From NCBI GenBank assembly GCA_907163075.1, contig CAJQTY010000001.1, positions 1,922,001 through 1,986,000 of the forward strand: a stretch of DNA of 64,000 nt, read 5' to 3'. Position 1 is the stretch's first letter, and each line of letters starts with the position of its first letter. The stretch comes from an uncultured Rhodocyclaceae bacterium (lineage in GTDB: Bacteria; Pseudomonadota; Gammaproteobacteria; Burkholderiales; Rhodocyclaceae). Below, piece after piece: positions 53,331-64,000 of the stretch. The position numbers and the translations under genes were made by a program. The notes under the pieces are model-generated. The model was not told where the DNA came from and made no database searches. It was given only the letters and a program-made list of their open reading frames with translations.

Positions 53331-54317
53331 TTACGAACTCATCGGCTGAACTACCTCCTTTCTCACCACAAACGGCCGCCCCCTGATGTGCTTGTGATAC
53401 CCCCCGAAACCTTCACCTTCCGGGGCCAGCCTCTCGATCAGGTCTCCCTGCCCTGAGAGGCGGTCGGCCATCGAGAGAGCAATCGCTTCCAAACTCACCG
53501 GTTTGCGTAGCCCCATCCATTCCGGCGCTCCCTGCACGGCGGTTAGAGCATGCAACAGGGCAAGATGATGCGTTTCTGGTAGCGCAATCCTGAATTTTTC
53601 ACGCGCTGCAGAAATCCATTCCAGAACGGTCACCTTGTGCCCAAGCAATGCACCACGCGGTGACATTTCAAAACACTGACGCCGACGGTCAAAGCCATAT
53701 TCGTCGGCTTTCCCCGCATCATGCAGCAGACAGGCCAGTGTCAGCAGAGGACCGCACGCCGCTTCATGCCCATGGATCATGCGTGCGGCCAATTCGGCCA
53801 CATCGACGCTGTGGCGGAAATTCCCGTTTCTGCGCGAGTGATGCCCTGCAATGGAACTGGGTCCCACCAGAAATCGATGGAATCGACGCCCATCCCAGAA
53901 AATCGCATTGAAAAGCTGCTTGAAGGCGGGAGAGAGCGATTCCACCAGCGCACTCGCTCGTTTAACCAGCGTGCGATCGGCGACCCAGTCGGTCAGGACG
54001 GTATCGAACAGATCGAGCGAAGGATCAGGCCTTTCGAGCAACACCAGGCGGCTAATCCGGATACAGCCGCCCATGCTTGTTGCCCGCCCCAACAAGCGGA
54101 GACTGACTAGCGCCCCGGGGTGCAGGCGAAGATCAGGCTCACGACACAGCCAGAGCACCTTCAGACTGGCACGCTCATGGAAGAGACTTGCGGTGCATTC
54201 GGTGGTTTTGATATCCAGTGGCCGGTGGCCGAAGGCACTCACCCTCAATACGGAGGGCAAACGCTCGGCAACGAGGTCCCGTCCGACCGGTGGCAGAGCA
54301 ATAATTTGGTCAAACAT
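53331..54317 (-). CDS. HD-domain protein of YhaM-like layout, coupled to the integrase
   Basis: 328 residues. N-terminal half has an OB-like fold character (SLRLLGRATSMGGCIRISRL). The C-terminal half is an HD domain: HHSRRNGNFRHSVDVAELAA, LLTLACLLHDAGKADEYGF near 204, and ETHHLALLHALTAV near 250. The OB-plus-HD order resembles YhaM 3'-5' exoribonucleases. This arrangement beside integrases is common in betaproteobacterial islands. Its start overlaps the integrase stop by eight bases (54310-54317), so it is translated with it. The nuclease activity is inferred from similarity of layout. Confidence 0.7.
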   Translation of the reverse strand: MFDQIIALPPVGRDLVAERLPSVLRVSAFGHRPLDIKTTECTASLFHERASLKVLWLCREPDLRLHPGALVSLRLLGRATSMGGCIRISRLVLLERPDPSLDLFDTVLTDWVADRTLVKRASALVESLSPAFKQLFNAIFWDGRRFHRFLVGPSSIAGHHSRRNGNFRHSVDVAELAARMIHGHEAACGPLLTLACLLHDAGKADEYGFDRRRQCFEMSPRGALLGHKVTVLEWISAAREKFRIALPETHHLALLHALTAVQGAPEWMGLRKPVSLEAIALSMADRLSGQGDLIERLAPEGEGFGGYHKHIRGRPFVVRKEVVQPMSS

Positions 54318-55599
54318 GGTTCACCTCCGTGTCAGCTTGAGCTGTCAGGTCAATCTGAATTTGTCGCACCCCATCACCAAGCACGCCTGTGAGCAGGCGC
54401 TCGAAGGCCGAACCGTCGCGCCGAGTCAGATTGGGCACAAAGCGCGAATAGACGCGGAACAGCATTTCCGTCGTGCTATGCCCCATCTGGCGAGCAATCC
54501 ATTCCGGATTTTCTCCAGCCGCGAGCCAGAGGGTGGCTGCGGTGTGTCGGGTCTGATATGGGCGTCGCGGCGTCAATCCCAGATGCCTTAAGAGCGGATA
54601 CCACACCCGGTTGGTCACATTCTTGTGATCCAGGGTTGTTCGGTTGCGGTTTACAAACACGTACCCGGACAGGTGCCGTGTCGCCTTTTCCTGTTCTTTC
54701 AGTGCATCGTGAACGAACTGGCTCATGTGGATTTCGCGTTGGGACGCGTCGTTCTTCGTGTACTCCTCTCGTCCCTGCACGATCGTTTCGCGCACCATGA
54801 TGATGCGGCGTTCGAAGTCGACGTGCTTCCACTTGAGTCCATCGACCTCACCGGTGCGCATTCCGGTAAAGAAACGGCTGATAAAGTAGTTGCGGAAGTC
54901 CTTGCGCACGGTGTCGATGATTAGGCGGACTTCGTCAAGGGTAAAGGGCTGCACGTCGCTTTTCTTGACCCGGAGTTGTTTGAGTGACATGAAAGGTGTG
55001 CGAAAATCAAAACGGTCGGCCGCTTCGTTAAGGATCTGGCGCAACGGATTCAAGATCCGATTGAGGCGAGAATTGGACAGTGTGGTGGTCTTGCCCCGTG
55101 CTGGAACTTTGGCGAGTTGGGCACGGTAGGCAAGGACGTCCGCCTTGGTGATTCGGCTGACCATTTGATCCCCAAAGCGGGGAATCAGGTACATGTCGAG
55201 AACCTCCTTGATGCTGACTTGATACGATTGACGCCACTCGACCAGCCTCTCCGAAAACCAGAGTTCGGCAAAATCCCTGAAAAGCGGAGTGTCGAGGGCA
55301 CTCAGGCCACCATTGTTGATCGGCACATCGCCACCGGCCACGACAATCGCCAGTGATTTGATGGCGTCGGCCATCGGCGACTGGGCGAATTTCTTCGCCA
55401 ACTTGCTGGAGGGGAAATATCGAGCGTAGTCGAACGTGCCGAGACTGATTTCCTCCTCGATGCGCGTGAGGAGCTTTTCCAGGCGTTTGCGATTCGCGGG
55501 AGTGTCAGGTAAAGCTGTTTGTTCTCGACAACGGACGCCCTGATGATAGAAATCAATGATCAGACATCCTGTTTCCTTGCGTAACTGAATGCTAGCCAT
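54310..55599 (-). CDS. Tyrosine recombinase (phage-type integrase)
   Basis: 429 residues. N-terminal Arm/SAM-like domain, then the catalytic domain with TGMRTGEVDGLKWKHVDF (first Arg) near 262, YQTRHTAATLWLAAG (H-x-x-R block, here RHTAA) near 370, MGHSTTEMLFRVYSRF (second His and the Tyr nucleophile) near 393-408. The expected catalytic set is there. I chose the ATG at 55599 because GGAGGC precedes it; the frame is open further back. It overlaps the excisionase-like gene by eight bases. With tRNA-Arg 1.6 kb to the right it likely integrates there. Confidence 0.9.
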   Translation of the reverse strand: MASIQLRKETGCLIIDFYHQGVRCREQTALPDTPANRKRLEKLLTRIEEEISLGTFDYARYFPSSKLAKKFAQSPMADAIKSLAIVVAGGDVPINNGGLSALDTPLFRDFAELWFSERLVEWRQSYQVSIKEVLDMYLIPRFGDQMVSRITKADVLAYRAQLAKVPARGKTTTLSNSRLNRILNPLRQILNEAADRFDFRTPFMSLKQLRVKKSDVQPFTLDEVRLIIDTVRKDFRNYFISRFFTGMRTGEVDGLKWKHVDFERRIIMVRETIVQGREEYTKNDASQREIHMSQFVHDALKEQEKATRHLSGYVFVNRNRTTLDHKNVTNRVWYPLLRHLGLTPRRPYQTRHTAATLWLAAGENPEWIARQMGHSTTEMLFRVYSRFVPNLTRRDGSAFERLLTGVLGDGVRQIQIDLTAQADTEVNHV

Positions 55600-56005
55600 G
55601 GCAGATGCCTCCGTTTGCCATCGGAATATTGCCGAAGCGGGCTTTTTTGTGAACTCCAACTGACTGCGTTGGCGCTCGACTAGATGCGATCGTTACGCTC
55701 GGCTCCGGGGAGGTGTCCGATGCCAACGTGGCTTTTGTTGAGCGTGGTTTTGCGCGCTCACCTACCAGATGTGCGGGAACAGTACGGCCGTTGGCCATCG
55801 GAATCGCGATGGGGGATGTATCCGACACAAGGCCCATGTCACGCTCAATGTTTTCCCATATGTAGAGAATCTTGCGTCCGCCAAATGGGCGGAGGTAGTG
55901 AACGCCTTCCAGCAGTACACTGTCCTTCATGCACTCACGAATAGTGCGGGGGTCATACTTGATAAGCGCTGAAAGTTCATCAGTTGTAAGATAGGTCTGT
56001 TTCAT
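55592..56005 (-). CDS. Excisionase-like DNA-binding protein
   Basis: 137 residues. The N-terminus MKQTYLTTDELSALIKYDPR followed by TIRECMKDSVLLEGVHYLRP resembles the winged-helix of excisionase/AlpA-like proteins that direct excision. The C-terminal 70 residues are Ser/Thr/Pro-rich and unrecognised. Its end overlaps the integrase start, which couples them. Its promoter faces away from that of the HTH gene at 56130. Confidence 0.65.
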   Translation of the reverse strand: MKQTYLTTDELSALIKYDPRTIRECMKDSVLLEGVHYLRPFGGRKILYIWENIERDMGLVSDTSPIAIPMANGRTVPAHLVGERAKPRSTKATLASDTSPEPSVTIASSRAPTQSVGVHKKARFGNIPMANGGICHG

Positions 56006-56129
56006 TGTGGATCCTCTATTGTTAACTATCGATTCGTTCGAATGCTTACTTGCATGAACGTATGTTTAGTTTAACACTCAAAGAGACAGGATGCAAACCT
56101 TTTTATTCATCTGTTAAACTTGTCGCACA

Positions 56130-56372
56130 ATGATTCGCTTTCGCATACAAGAGATGTTGGCAGAGAAGCACTTCCGTGACGGTCGCCGAGTGACCCTTAC
56201 GGAGCTCTCTCGCGCAACAGGAATAAGCCGCGTGACCCTGTCAAAAATGGTCAATCAGCGGGGATACGGCACACTCACCGACCACCTGGATCGGCTATGT
56301 AGATTCTTTGAGTGCGAATTGAAGGATCTCGCTGAATACGTGTCGGATGATCCGGCCGCCACAAATGATTGA
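56130..56372 (+). CDS. Xre/Cro-type HTH regulator
   Basis: 80 residues. VTLTELSRATGISRVTLSKM, then LTDHLDRLCRFFECELKDLA, is a compact lambda-repressor-type HTH near 20-70. It is transcribed away from the excisionase-integrase genes, with a 124-bp shared upstream region, so it probably controls integrase expression. Confidence 0.75.
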   Translation: MIRFRIQEMLAEKHFRDGRRVTLTELSRATGISRVTLSKMVNQRGYGTLTDHLDRLCRFFECELKDLAEYVSDDPAATND

Positions 56373-57198
56373 GTATTTGGTACCTGACTTTCATCGCAGC
56401 GATCTACCTAAGCCTGCAAATCCTTAGGCAGCAATAGTCTAGATTCGCGTTACACCTAGATCGCACCAACGGCATGGCGCAGCGAACGGCGATGGTCAAG
56501 CAAAGCACAAGAACACACTTTTCTAAGCCAGACTTATGCTGACAGACGAGCGCAGGTGGCTCAAGCGAGTCGACCCGATTAGCTGAGGGAAAAGAACTGT
56601 CACAGATTCTGTCGGCAAACCGCCGACGTGCCCCAAATGGAAAGAGGGAATAGTGCGAGCCAAAAGGGGCTGGTCACGCGAAAGCAGGAACGTCCTTACG
56701 AAATCGAATGGGTTGTGGAAGCCTTGGAAGACCTCCGGTCGCGACCCACTAGTGGCCGGGTATCGGGCCACAGTTACTGTTACATGCCCGATCTCTCGGA
56801 CGCCGCGTAGAGGGCTTAGCCTACCGCCCCTACTGCAACGTAACAGGGAATTGCTTTACCACGACATGGCATCCTGCGAAGCCGTAATTATGCGTTGGGC
56901 TCGGTCCCATTGATAGCTGCCTGTGCAACGACAGCACCCAATGTCAGTCACGAAGACCAGTATTCAATTTTCTTCCGTGAACCCCGCGAGAACACGGTCG
57001 TAGTCACAGATTGGTCACGATTTGGTCACAGATTGGTCACAACGTCGACGAGGGAAATGCTCCCGACTACTGCCTTTCGTGACGAAGTGCCACGACATCC
57101 AAGTTGATGTGACTACTATAAAAAGAAGCGCAACCAGCATTTATAGTCACAACAAGAAGACCAAAACAATTTGTATCTTATTGATTTTATGTGAGTTT
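56373..57198. other. Non-coding stretch between the HTH gene and tRNA-Arg
   Basis: No frame carries a known domain; a 60-codon ORF at 56628-56810 (MPQMERGNSASQKGLVTRK...) has no ribosome site. Contains the tandem 11-bp repeats at 57006-57038. As the end of the island nearest the tRNA, it is the likely place for integrase arm sites. Confidence 0.45.
57006..57038. repeat. Three tandem 11-bp repeats near the tRNA
   Basis: ACAGATTGGTC, ACGATTTGGTC, ACAGATTGGTC in a row. The 11-bp period is close to one helical turn, so a protein would meet all three on one face of DNA. Lies about 160 bp from the tRNA 3' end, as expected for arm-type sites of a tyrosine integrase or sites of a regulator. Confidence 0.5.
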
Positions 57199-57275
57199 TG
57201 GCGCGCCCGACACGATTCGAACGTGCGACCCCTGCCTTCGGAGGGCAGTACTCTATCCAGCTGAGCTACGGGCGC
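57199..57275 (-). tRNA. tRNA-Arg (anticodon CCG)
   Basis: 77 nt. The acceptor arms GCGCCCG and CGGGCGC pair exactly. D-arm GCTCAGCTGGATAGAGT, anticodon loop CTCCGAA (anticodon CCG, reads CGG), T-loop TTCGAAT. The CCA end is encoded. The 3' end faces the island. Its 5' half is repeated at 57341-57380. Confidence 0.97.
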
Positions 57276-57340
57276 CAAGAGGAAAAACAAGAAACGAGTG
57301 CAGCACTCATTTTATCACCCTGCGCTCAAATGACCCCCAC

Positions 57341-57380
57341 CTTCGGAGGGCAGTACTCTATCCAGCTGAGCTACGGGCGC
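57341..57380 (-). repeat. Duplicate of the 5' half of tRNA-Arg
   Basis: 40 bases identical to positions 57236-57275 of the tRNA gene, from the first base through the anticodon loop, 105 bp to its right. The 3' half is absent, so it is not a functional tRNA. Likely a leftover of integration or of a local duplication. Confidence 0.8.
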
Positions 57381-57543
57381 GTAGCGGGTGCAAAGCATAG
57401 CCGGTTTGGTGAGCGGCGTCCATCGTGTCGCGACCTCAACATGGCTGGCGGACGGCAAGGACCGTCGATTGGCGATCCGCAAGCCATGCACCGCGCAGAC
57501 CAAATGTCGGCCGGCATCCTCGATACCTGCCGGCCAGGATCGT

Positions 57544-58446
57544 TTATCCACGCGGCCTGCGGCCGCGCGCGGTGTCGAGGTGTTGACAAAGGCGTTCGGC
57601 GCCGTCGAGCAGGCGTGGCGTGTGGCGCTGGATCAGTTCGGGCGGGACAAAGAAAAGATTGTCGCGCGCGACGGCGGTGATCGACGTCCAGCGTTTCCAG
57701 TCGTCCAGCCATTCGGGGCGCGCTTCGTCCATGCCGCTGGCGACGATGGCTTCGGGGCTGGCGGCGATGACGGCTTCGACAGTCACGGTGGGCGCCATCG
57801 TCTCCAGCGTGCCAAAAACGTTCTCGCCGCCGCAAAGGCGGATGGCGCTGGAGATGATCTGCTCGCGGCCTACGGTCATCAGTGGTTGCTTCCATATCTG
57901 GTAGAAAGTGCGTACCGGGGACCGCTTGCCGTAGCGCTCTTCCAGCGCGGCCAGGCGTTCACGGAAATTCACGGCGACGGCATTGGCGACGGTGCGGGTG
58001 CCGGCCAGAATGCCGAAGCGCTCGATCTCGGCGGCCACGTCGTCGATGCGATTGGGCTGCGAAACATAGACCGGAAAGCCGAGCGCGCGCAGCTTATCGA
58101 CATGCGCTGTAGCGTTCCCGCTTTGCCAGGCGATGACCAGATCGGGTTTCAGCGCGACCACCGCTTCGAGGTTGAGGCGCGAGTAGCCGCCCACGCGGGT
58201 GACTCTTTTCGCGGCCTCAGGGTAGTCGCTGAATTCGACGGTGCCGACCAGTTTTTCGCCGGCGCCGGCGGCAAACAGCGTTTCCACCAAATGCGGCGCC
58301 AGGGTGACGATGCGCTGCGCCGGATGGACGAGGCGGACGGTGGCGCCAGTATCGTCCTTGACGAGAACCTCGTCCCTGGCCGGCGCCGCCGCCCCGGCCA
58401 TGCCGAAGGCGGCCAGCAGGAGGACGGAAAGCAGGATTTTCAGCAT
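57544..58446 (-). CDS. btuF: Periplasmic cobalamin-binding protein BtuF
   Basis: 300 residues. N-terminal signal peptide (MLKILLSVLLLAAFGMAGAA), then a BtuF-type periplasmic binding fold: RIVTLAPHLVETLFAAGAG and VGTVEFSDYPEAAKRVTRVG, then LKPDLVIAW near 108 and QIWKQPLMTVG further on. It carries vitamin B12 or a corrinoid to the ABC importer; no btuC/btuD genes are in the window. The ATG at 58446 overlaps the end of the upstream decarboxylase gene by seven bases. Part of the corrinoid salvage and synthesis cluster. Confidence 0.85.
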   Translation of the reverse strand: MLKILLSVLLLAAFGMAGAAAPARDEVLVKDDTGATVRLVHPAQRIVTLAPHLVETLFAAGAGEKLVGTVEFSDYPEAAKRVTRVGGYSRLNLEAVVALKPDLVIAWQSGNATAHVDKLRALGFPVYVSQPNRIDDVAAEIERFGILAGTRTVANAVAVNFRERLAALEERYGKRSPVRTFYQIWKQPLMTVGREQIISSAIRLCGGENVFGTLETMAPTVTVEAVIAASPEAIVASGMDEARPEWLDDWKRWTSITAVARDNLFFVPPELIQRHTPRLLDGAERLCQHLDTARGRRPRG

Positions 58447-59429
58447 GGCGGATTCCATTCGTTGATGGCTGTACACAAGCGCTGCCAGTCGTCTTCCCTC
58501 CCGGGCAAGCCCAAACGTAGCAGGCCGTGTTGCTCGAAGCGGCGTGTCAGTATGGCGCGCCGCGCGAAGTGCTCGAAGAGCGCTGCGCCGTGGGGCGTTG
58601 TTATCGTGCAGAAGAGCGCCGTGCGCTGGATCTGGCCGAGCGGCGCGAGCCGTTCGGCCAGATCCAGCGAAACTCTCGCCAGCCGCCCGCGCATCGCCGC
58701 CTGCCACGCCGAATCGCGCAGCGCCTGCCGCGCCACGGCACGCGCCGGATGCGACAGTGGCCACGGGCCGAGCATCTCGCGCAGGCGGCCAAGTATCCCG
58801 GCGTCGCCGAAGATGAAACCAACGCGGGCCCCGCCCAGCCCGAAGAACTTGCCGAGCGAACGCAGCACGATGAGCCGGGGCGCGGCCGCGCTGCCAGCCA
58901 GATCGGCGACGCCGTTCTCCGGTTCTGCGTCGGCGAACGCTTCATCGACGATCAGCCAACCGCCGCGCTGCTCGAGCTGGCGCGCAGCCAGGAGCAGATC
59001 GTCGCGCGGCAGCGTCGCCGCCGTTGGGCTGTTCGGATTGCACAGCACGACGTTCGGTGTTCCGGCGGCCAGCGCGCGCGGCAGGCTGGGCAGGCGGCGC
59101 AGCCGGTGTCCAGCGCGCTCCCACGCCTGCGGGTGCTCTTCGTAAAGCGGCGCGACACAGGCCACGGCTAGCGGCTTGAAGAGCGCCGGCAAGGCTTGCA
59201 GCGCCGCCTGCGCGCCGGGCAGAACGAGCAGGCGGGCGTTGCCGTAATAGGCTGCAGCGGCCTCTTCCAGGCCGTCGTCGTCTTCCGGCAGGCGGTTCCA
59301 GCAGGCCGGATCGATCGGCGGAACGGGGTACATTTCCGGGTTGATACCGGTCGACAGATCGAGCCAGTCGGCCAATGGAAGATCGTAGTGCTGCGCAGCG
59401 GCGCGCAATCTTCCGCCGTGTTCAAGCAT
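58440..59429 (-). CDS. cobD: Threonine-phosphate decarboxylase (CobD/CobC type)
   Basis: 329 residues. PLP-dependent class I/II aminotransferase fold; makes (R)-1-amino-2-propanol phosphate for the nucleotide loop of cobalamin. LSTGINPEMYPVPP near 25-38 is the usual start; CNPNSPTA near 130; VDEAFAD near 161; the PLP lysine is Lys 194 in SLGKFFGLGGARVGF. The start ATG 59429 is the only one giving the family N-terminus. In some organisms this gene is called cobC. It is divergent from cobQ. Confidence 0.9.
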   Translation of the reverse strand: MLEHGGRLRAAAQHYDLPLADWLDLSTGINPEMYPVPPIDPACWNRLPEDDDGLEEAAAAYYGNARLLVLPGAQAALQALPALFKPLAVACVAPLYEEHPQAWERAGHRLRRLPSLPRALAAGTPNVVLCNPNSPTAATLPRDDLLLAARQLEQRGGWLIVDEAFADAEPENGVADLAGSAAAPRLIVLRSLGKFFGLGGARVGFIFGDAGILGRLREMLGPWPLSHPARAVARQALRDSAWQAAMRGRLARVSLDLAERLAPLGQIQRTALFCTITTPHGAALFEHFARRAILTRRFEQHGLLRLGLPGREDDWQRLCTAINEWNPPC

Positions 59430-59552
59430 CGGCCGGGCCTCCGTGAGAACTGACCGGCCGCCACGGCGCGACCAGAACGGAGTAGGCGAATAGATCGATG
59501 GGAAAGAAGGCGGGCATGAGAAAATCATCGGGAACGAATTCTGGATTTTACG

Positions 59553-61121
<1,569 letters not shown>

Positions 61122-61248
61122 GCGTCCAGAAAACACTCGGTAAATCAACGCACTGCCCCGTTTGCGCGCTGGTACGCTTCCTGCTCATCCGTTCTGGCCG
61201 CGGCGCCGCCGCACGGCCCTTGGGCCGCCACTGAACGCAGGAGGAAAG

Positions 61249-62658
<1,410 letters not shown>

Positions 62659-62729
62659 GCGTTTGACAGGGTAATCCAACCACGGCGCCACGGCGGGTAT
62701 GCGCGCCGTGGCCAACCGTTTTTCGTCGT

Positions 62730-63281
62730 TCACACCTGTTTGAGCAGCAGCGGCAAACCCGCTGCGACCAGCGTGACATTGTCGCAGACCACCGCCACCC
62801 GCTGATTGAGGCGCCCCTGCTCGTCGGCAAACAGGCGCGCGACGGCGACGACCGGCACGACACCCCAGCCGACCTCGTTGGAGACGATGATCGTGCGCCC
62901 TGGCAACTGCGGCAGGACGTCGACCAGCGCCTGCACCTCGCGCGCCAGCAGCGGGCAGTCGACCGCCACGCCGGCCTCGGCCTGCCTGGCGGCCGCACCG
63001 GCAAAAAGCAGGTTGCTCAGCCACAGCGTCAGGCAATCGACGAGCAGGCAGACTCCGGGCGCCGCATGGCGCCGCAGGCTCGCCGCCAGATCGAGCGGCG
63101 ACTCGACGAGGCCCCACGTCCGCGGGCGGCGCGCCCGATGGTGCGCGATGCGGCGCGTCATTTCGCCGTCCAGCGCCTGCGCGGTGGCTACGTAGATGAC
63201 CTGCAGGCCGCTTTCGACGGCACGTTTTTCCGCCAGGGCACTCTTGCCCGAGCGGGCTCCACCAAGGATCAACTCTCTCAT
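62730..63281 (-). CDS. cobU: Adenosylcobinamide kinase/guanylyltransferase CobU
   Basis: 183 residues. P-loop GGARSGKS (residues 7-14), the IAHHRARRP block containing the guanylylated His, VDCLTLWLSNLL near 82 and VSNEVGWGVVP near 135. Activates cobinamide with GTP before attachment of the lower ligand. Convergent with aspA and divergent from cobT. Confidence 0.95.
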   Translation of the reverse strand: MRELILGGARSGKSALAEKRAVESGLQVIYVATAQALDGEMTRRIAHHRARRPRTWGLVESPLDLAASLRRHAAPGVCLLVDCLTLWLSNLLFAGAAARQAEAGVAVDCPLLAREVQALVDVLPQLPGRTIIVSNEVGWGVVPVVAVARLFADEQGRLNQRVAVVCDNVTLVAAGLPLLLKQV

Positions 63282-63310
63282 GCCCCCAGCTTAGCATGCG
63301 AACCCGGGCG

Positions 63311-63316
63311 TATAAT
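63311..63316 (+). promoter_or_regulatory. Probable -10 box of the cobT promoter
   Basis: Perfect TATAAT 39 bp before the cobT ATG, in the 73-bp gap between divergent cobU and cobT. No good -35 box is visible, so this is a moderate call. Confidence 0.4.
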
Positions 63317-63354
63317 CGCCGCATTTTCCGACACATTCACTGAAATCGCCGACC

Positions 63355-64000
63355 ATGACCTTCTCCGTTCCCCCGCTCGCCGGCACCCTCGATGCGGCGC
63401 TGCGACAAAAGATCGACGGCAAGACCAAACCGCTCGGGGCGCTCGGCCAGCTTGAACAGCTGGCGCTGCAGGTCGGCCGTATCCAGCAGTCGCTGACGCC
63501 GAAGTTTTCGGCGCCGCACATCCTCGTCTTTGCCGGCGATCACGGTGCGGCCAGGGCCGGCGTCTCGGCTTTCCCGCAGGATGTGACCTGGCAGATGGTG
63601 GAGAACTTTCTCGCCGGCGGCGCGGCGATCAACGTCTTCGCCCGGCAGAACGGACTGACGCTGAAGATCATCGATGCGGGCGTGGCGCATGACTTCGGCG
63701 CGCGCGACGGATTGATCGACGCCAGGATCGCTGCCGGCACCCGCAACTACCTGGACGAAGCGGCGATGAGCGCCTCCGAATGCGCCGCTGCGCTGGCCAG
63801 AGGCGCGGAGATCGCCGGCGCCCTGGCCGACGCCGGCTGCAACGTCGTCGGTTTCGGTGAGATGGGCATCGGCAATACGGCTGCCGCGTCGCTAATCACC
63901 CACGTGCTGACTGGCACGCCGCTCGCCGACTGCGTCGGGCGCGGTACCGGCCTCGACGACGCCGGCCTGGCGCGCAAGCGCGAACTGCTGGCGCGGGCGG
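63355..64000 (+). CDS. cobT: Nicotinate-nucleotide-dimethylbenzimidazole phosphoribosyltransferase CobT, N-terminal part
   Basis: At least 215 residues before the right edge; the family is about 350. It makes alpha-ribazole phosphate, the lower ligand of cobalamin. [20 protein letters not shown] near 61-80, [18 protein letters not shown], and [17 protein letters not shown] near 166 are family landmarks. ATG 63355 is preceded by a TATAAT 39 bp away. The catalytic C-terminal Glu lies beyond the window. Confidence 0.93.
   Translation, partial: MTFSVPPLAGTLDAALRQKIDGKTKPLGALGQLEQLALQVGRIQQSLTPKFSAPHILVFAGDHGAARAGVSAFPQDVTWQMVENFLAGGAAINVFARQNGLTLKIIDAGVAHDFGARDGLIDARIAAGTRNYLDEAAMSASECAAALARGAEIAGALADAGCNVVGFGEMGIGNTAAASLITHVLTGTPLADCVGRGTGLDDAGLARKRELLARA

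Noticed and set aside
57388-59145. 585-codon plus-strand frame opposite btuF and cobD
   Set aside because: Mirror frame of two certain genes; no ribosome site or domain.
59430-59552. Possible cobalamin riboswitch before cobQ or cobD
   Set aside because: The gap is only 123 bp and I see no B12-box-like sequence; a covariance-model search would be needed to find a weak one.

Overview
The window looks like a Betaproteobacterium chromosome, most likely in or near Rhodocyclales. The evidence is the GC-rich codon use of the conserved right-hand block, its cobalamin/aspA gene set, and the flavour of the accessory genes. That assignment is inference from gene content, not from a marker gene. Only the edges look like core genome: an sbcD exonuclease gene runs off the left edge (1-804), and from about 57.2 kb rightwards there is a tRNA-Arg(CCG), btuF, a cobD/cobC-type decarboxylase, cobQ, aspA, cobU and the start of cobT. 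Everything between is accessory DNA of mixed base composition, full of scars.

Layout. 1.4-9.2 kb: an island or plasmid-like backbone with a zinc-ribbon protein, an SprT-like protein whose catalytic Glu is replaced by Gln, HD and vWA proteins, a DUF932 protein, a broken ybjN-like gene and small unknown genes. 10.3-15.6 kb: a decayed defence locus with a WYL regulator, fragments of an exonuclease and a SNF2 helicase, a frameshifted UvrD-like helicase, and transposase remnants. 15.9-21.2 kb: one very large sacsin-type ATPase/DUF3883 nuclease gene. 21.3-53.3 kb: a 31.7 kb segment bounded by two 293-bp direct repeats. It holds a HEPN-like protein gene, an IS5-type element, a NUDIX gene divergent from a prokaryotic viperin, a three-gene DnaJ-zinc-finger/membrane cassette, a TRANK1-like helicase, a PLD nuclease, resolvase remnants, a uracil-DNA-glycosylase-like gene, two PD-(D/E)XK-like genes, and a type I restriction-modification operon with an extra DUF1016 nuclease and an extra GHKL ATPase. 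53.3-56.4 kb: a YhaM-like HD protein, a tyrosine integrase, an excisionase-like protein and an HTH regulator, overlapping or divergent, which form the recombination module beside the tRNA.

How it fits together. The integrase/excisionase module next to tRNA-Arg is the likely driver of one integration event. The 293-bp repeats suggest a second, nested exchange of the defence cargo. The cargo is a dense anti-phage island: viperin (chain-terminating nucleotides), type I RM, a sacsin-type ATPase-nuclease, helicases, and PLD/PD-(D/E)XK nucleases. Several members are broken, so the island has turned over repeatedly.

The best candidates for something undescribed are: (a) the viperin gene paired head-to-head with a large NUDIX protein and a downstream HEPN-like gene; (b) the neighbouring cassette of an eight-motif CxxCxGxG protein, a small membrane protein and a zinc-ribbon/glycine-rich membrane protein; and (c) a PD-(D/E)XK-like gene whose two halves are joined only through an A_AAA_AAG slippery heptamer.
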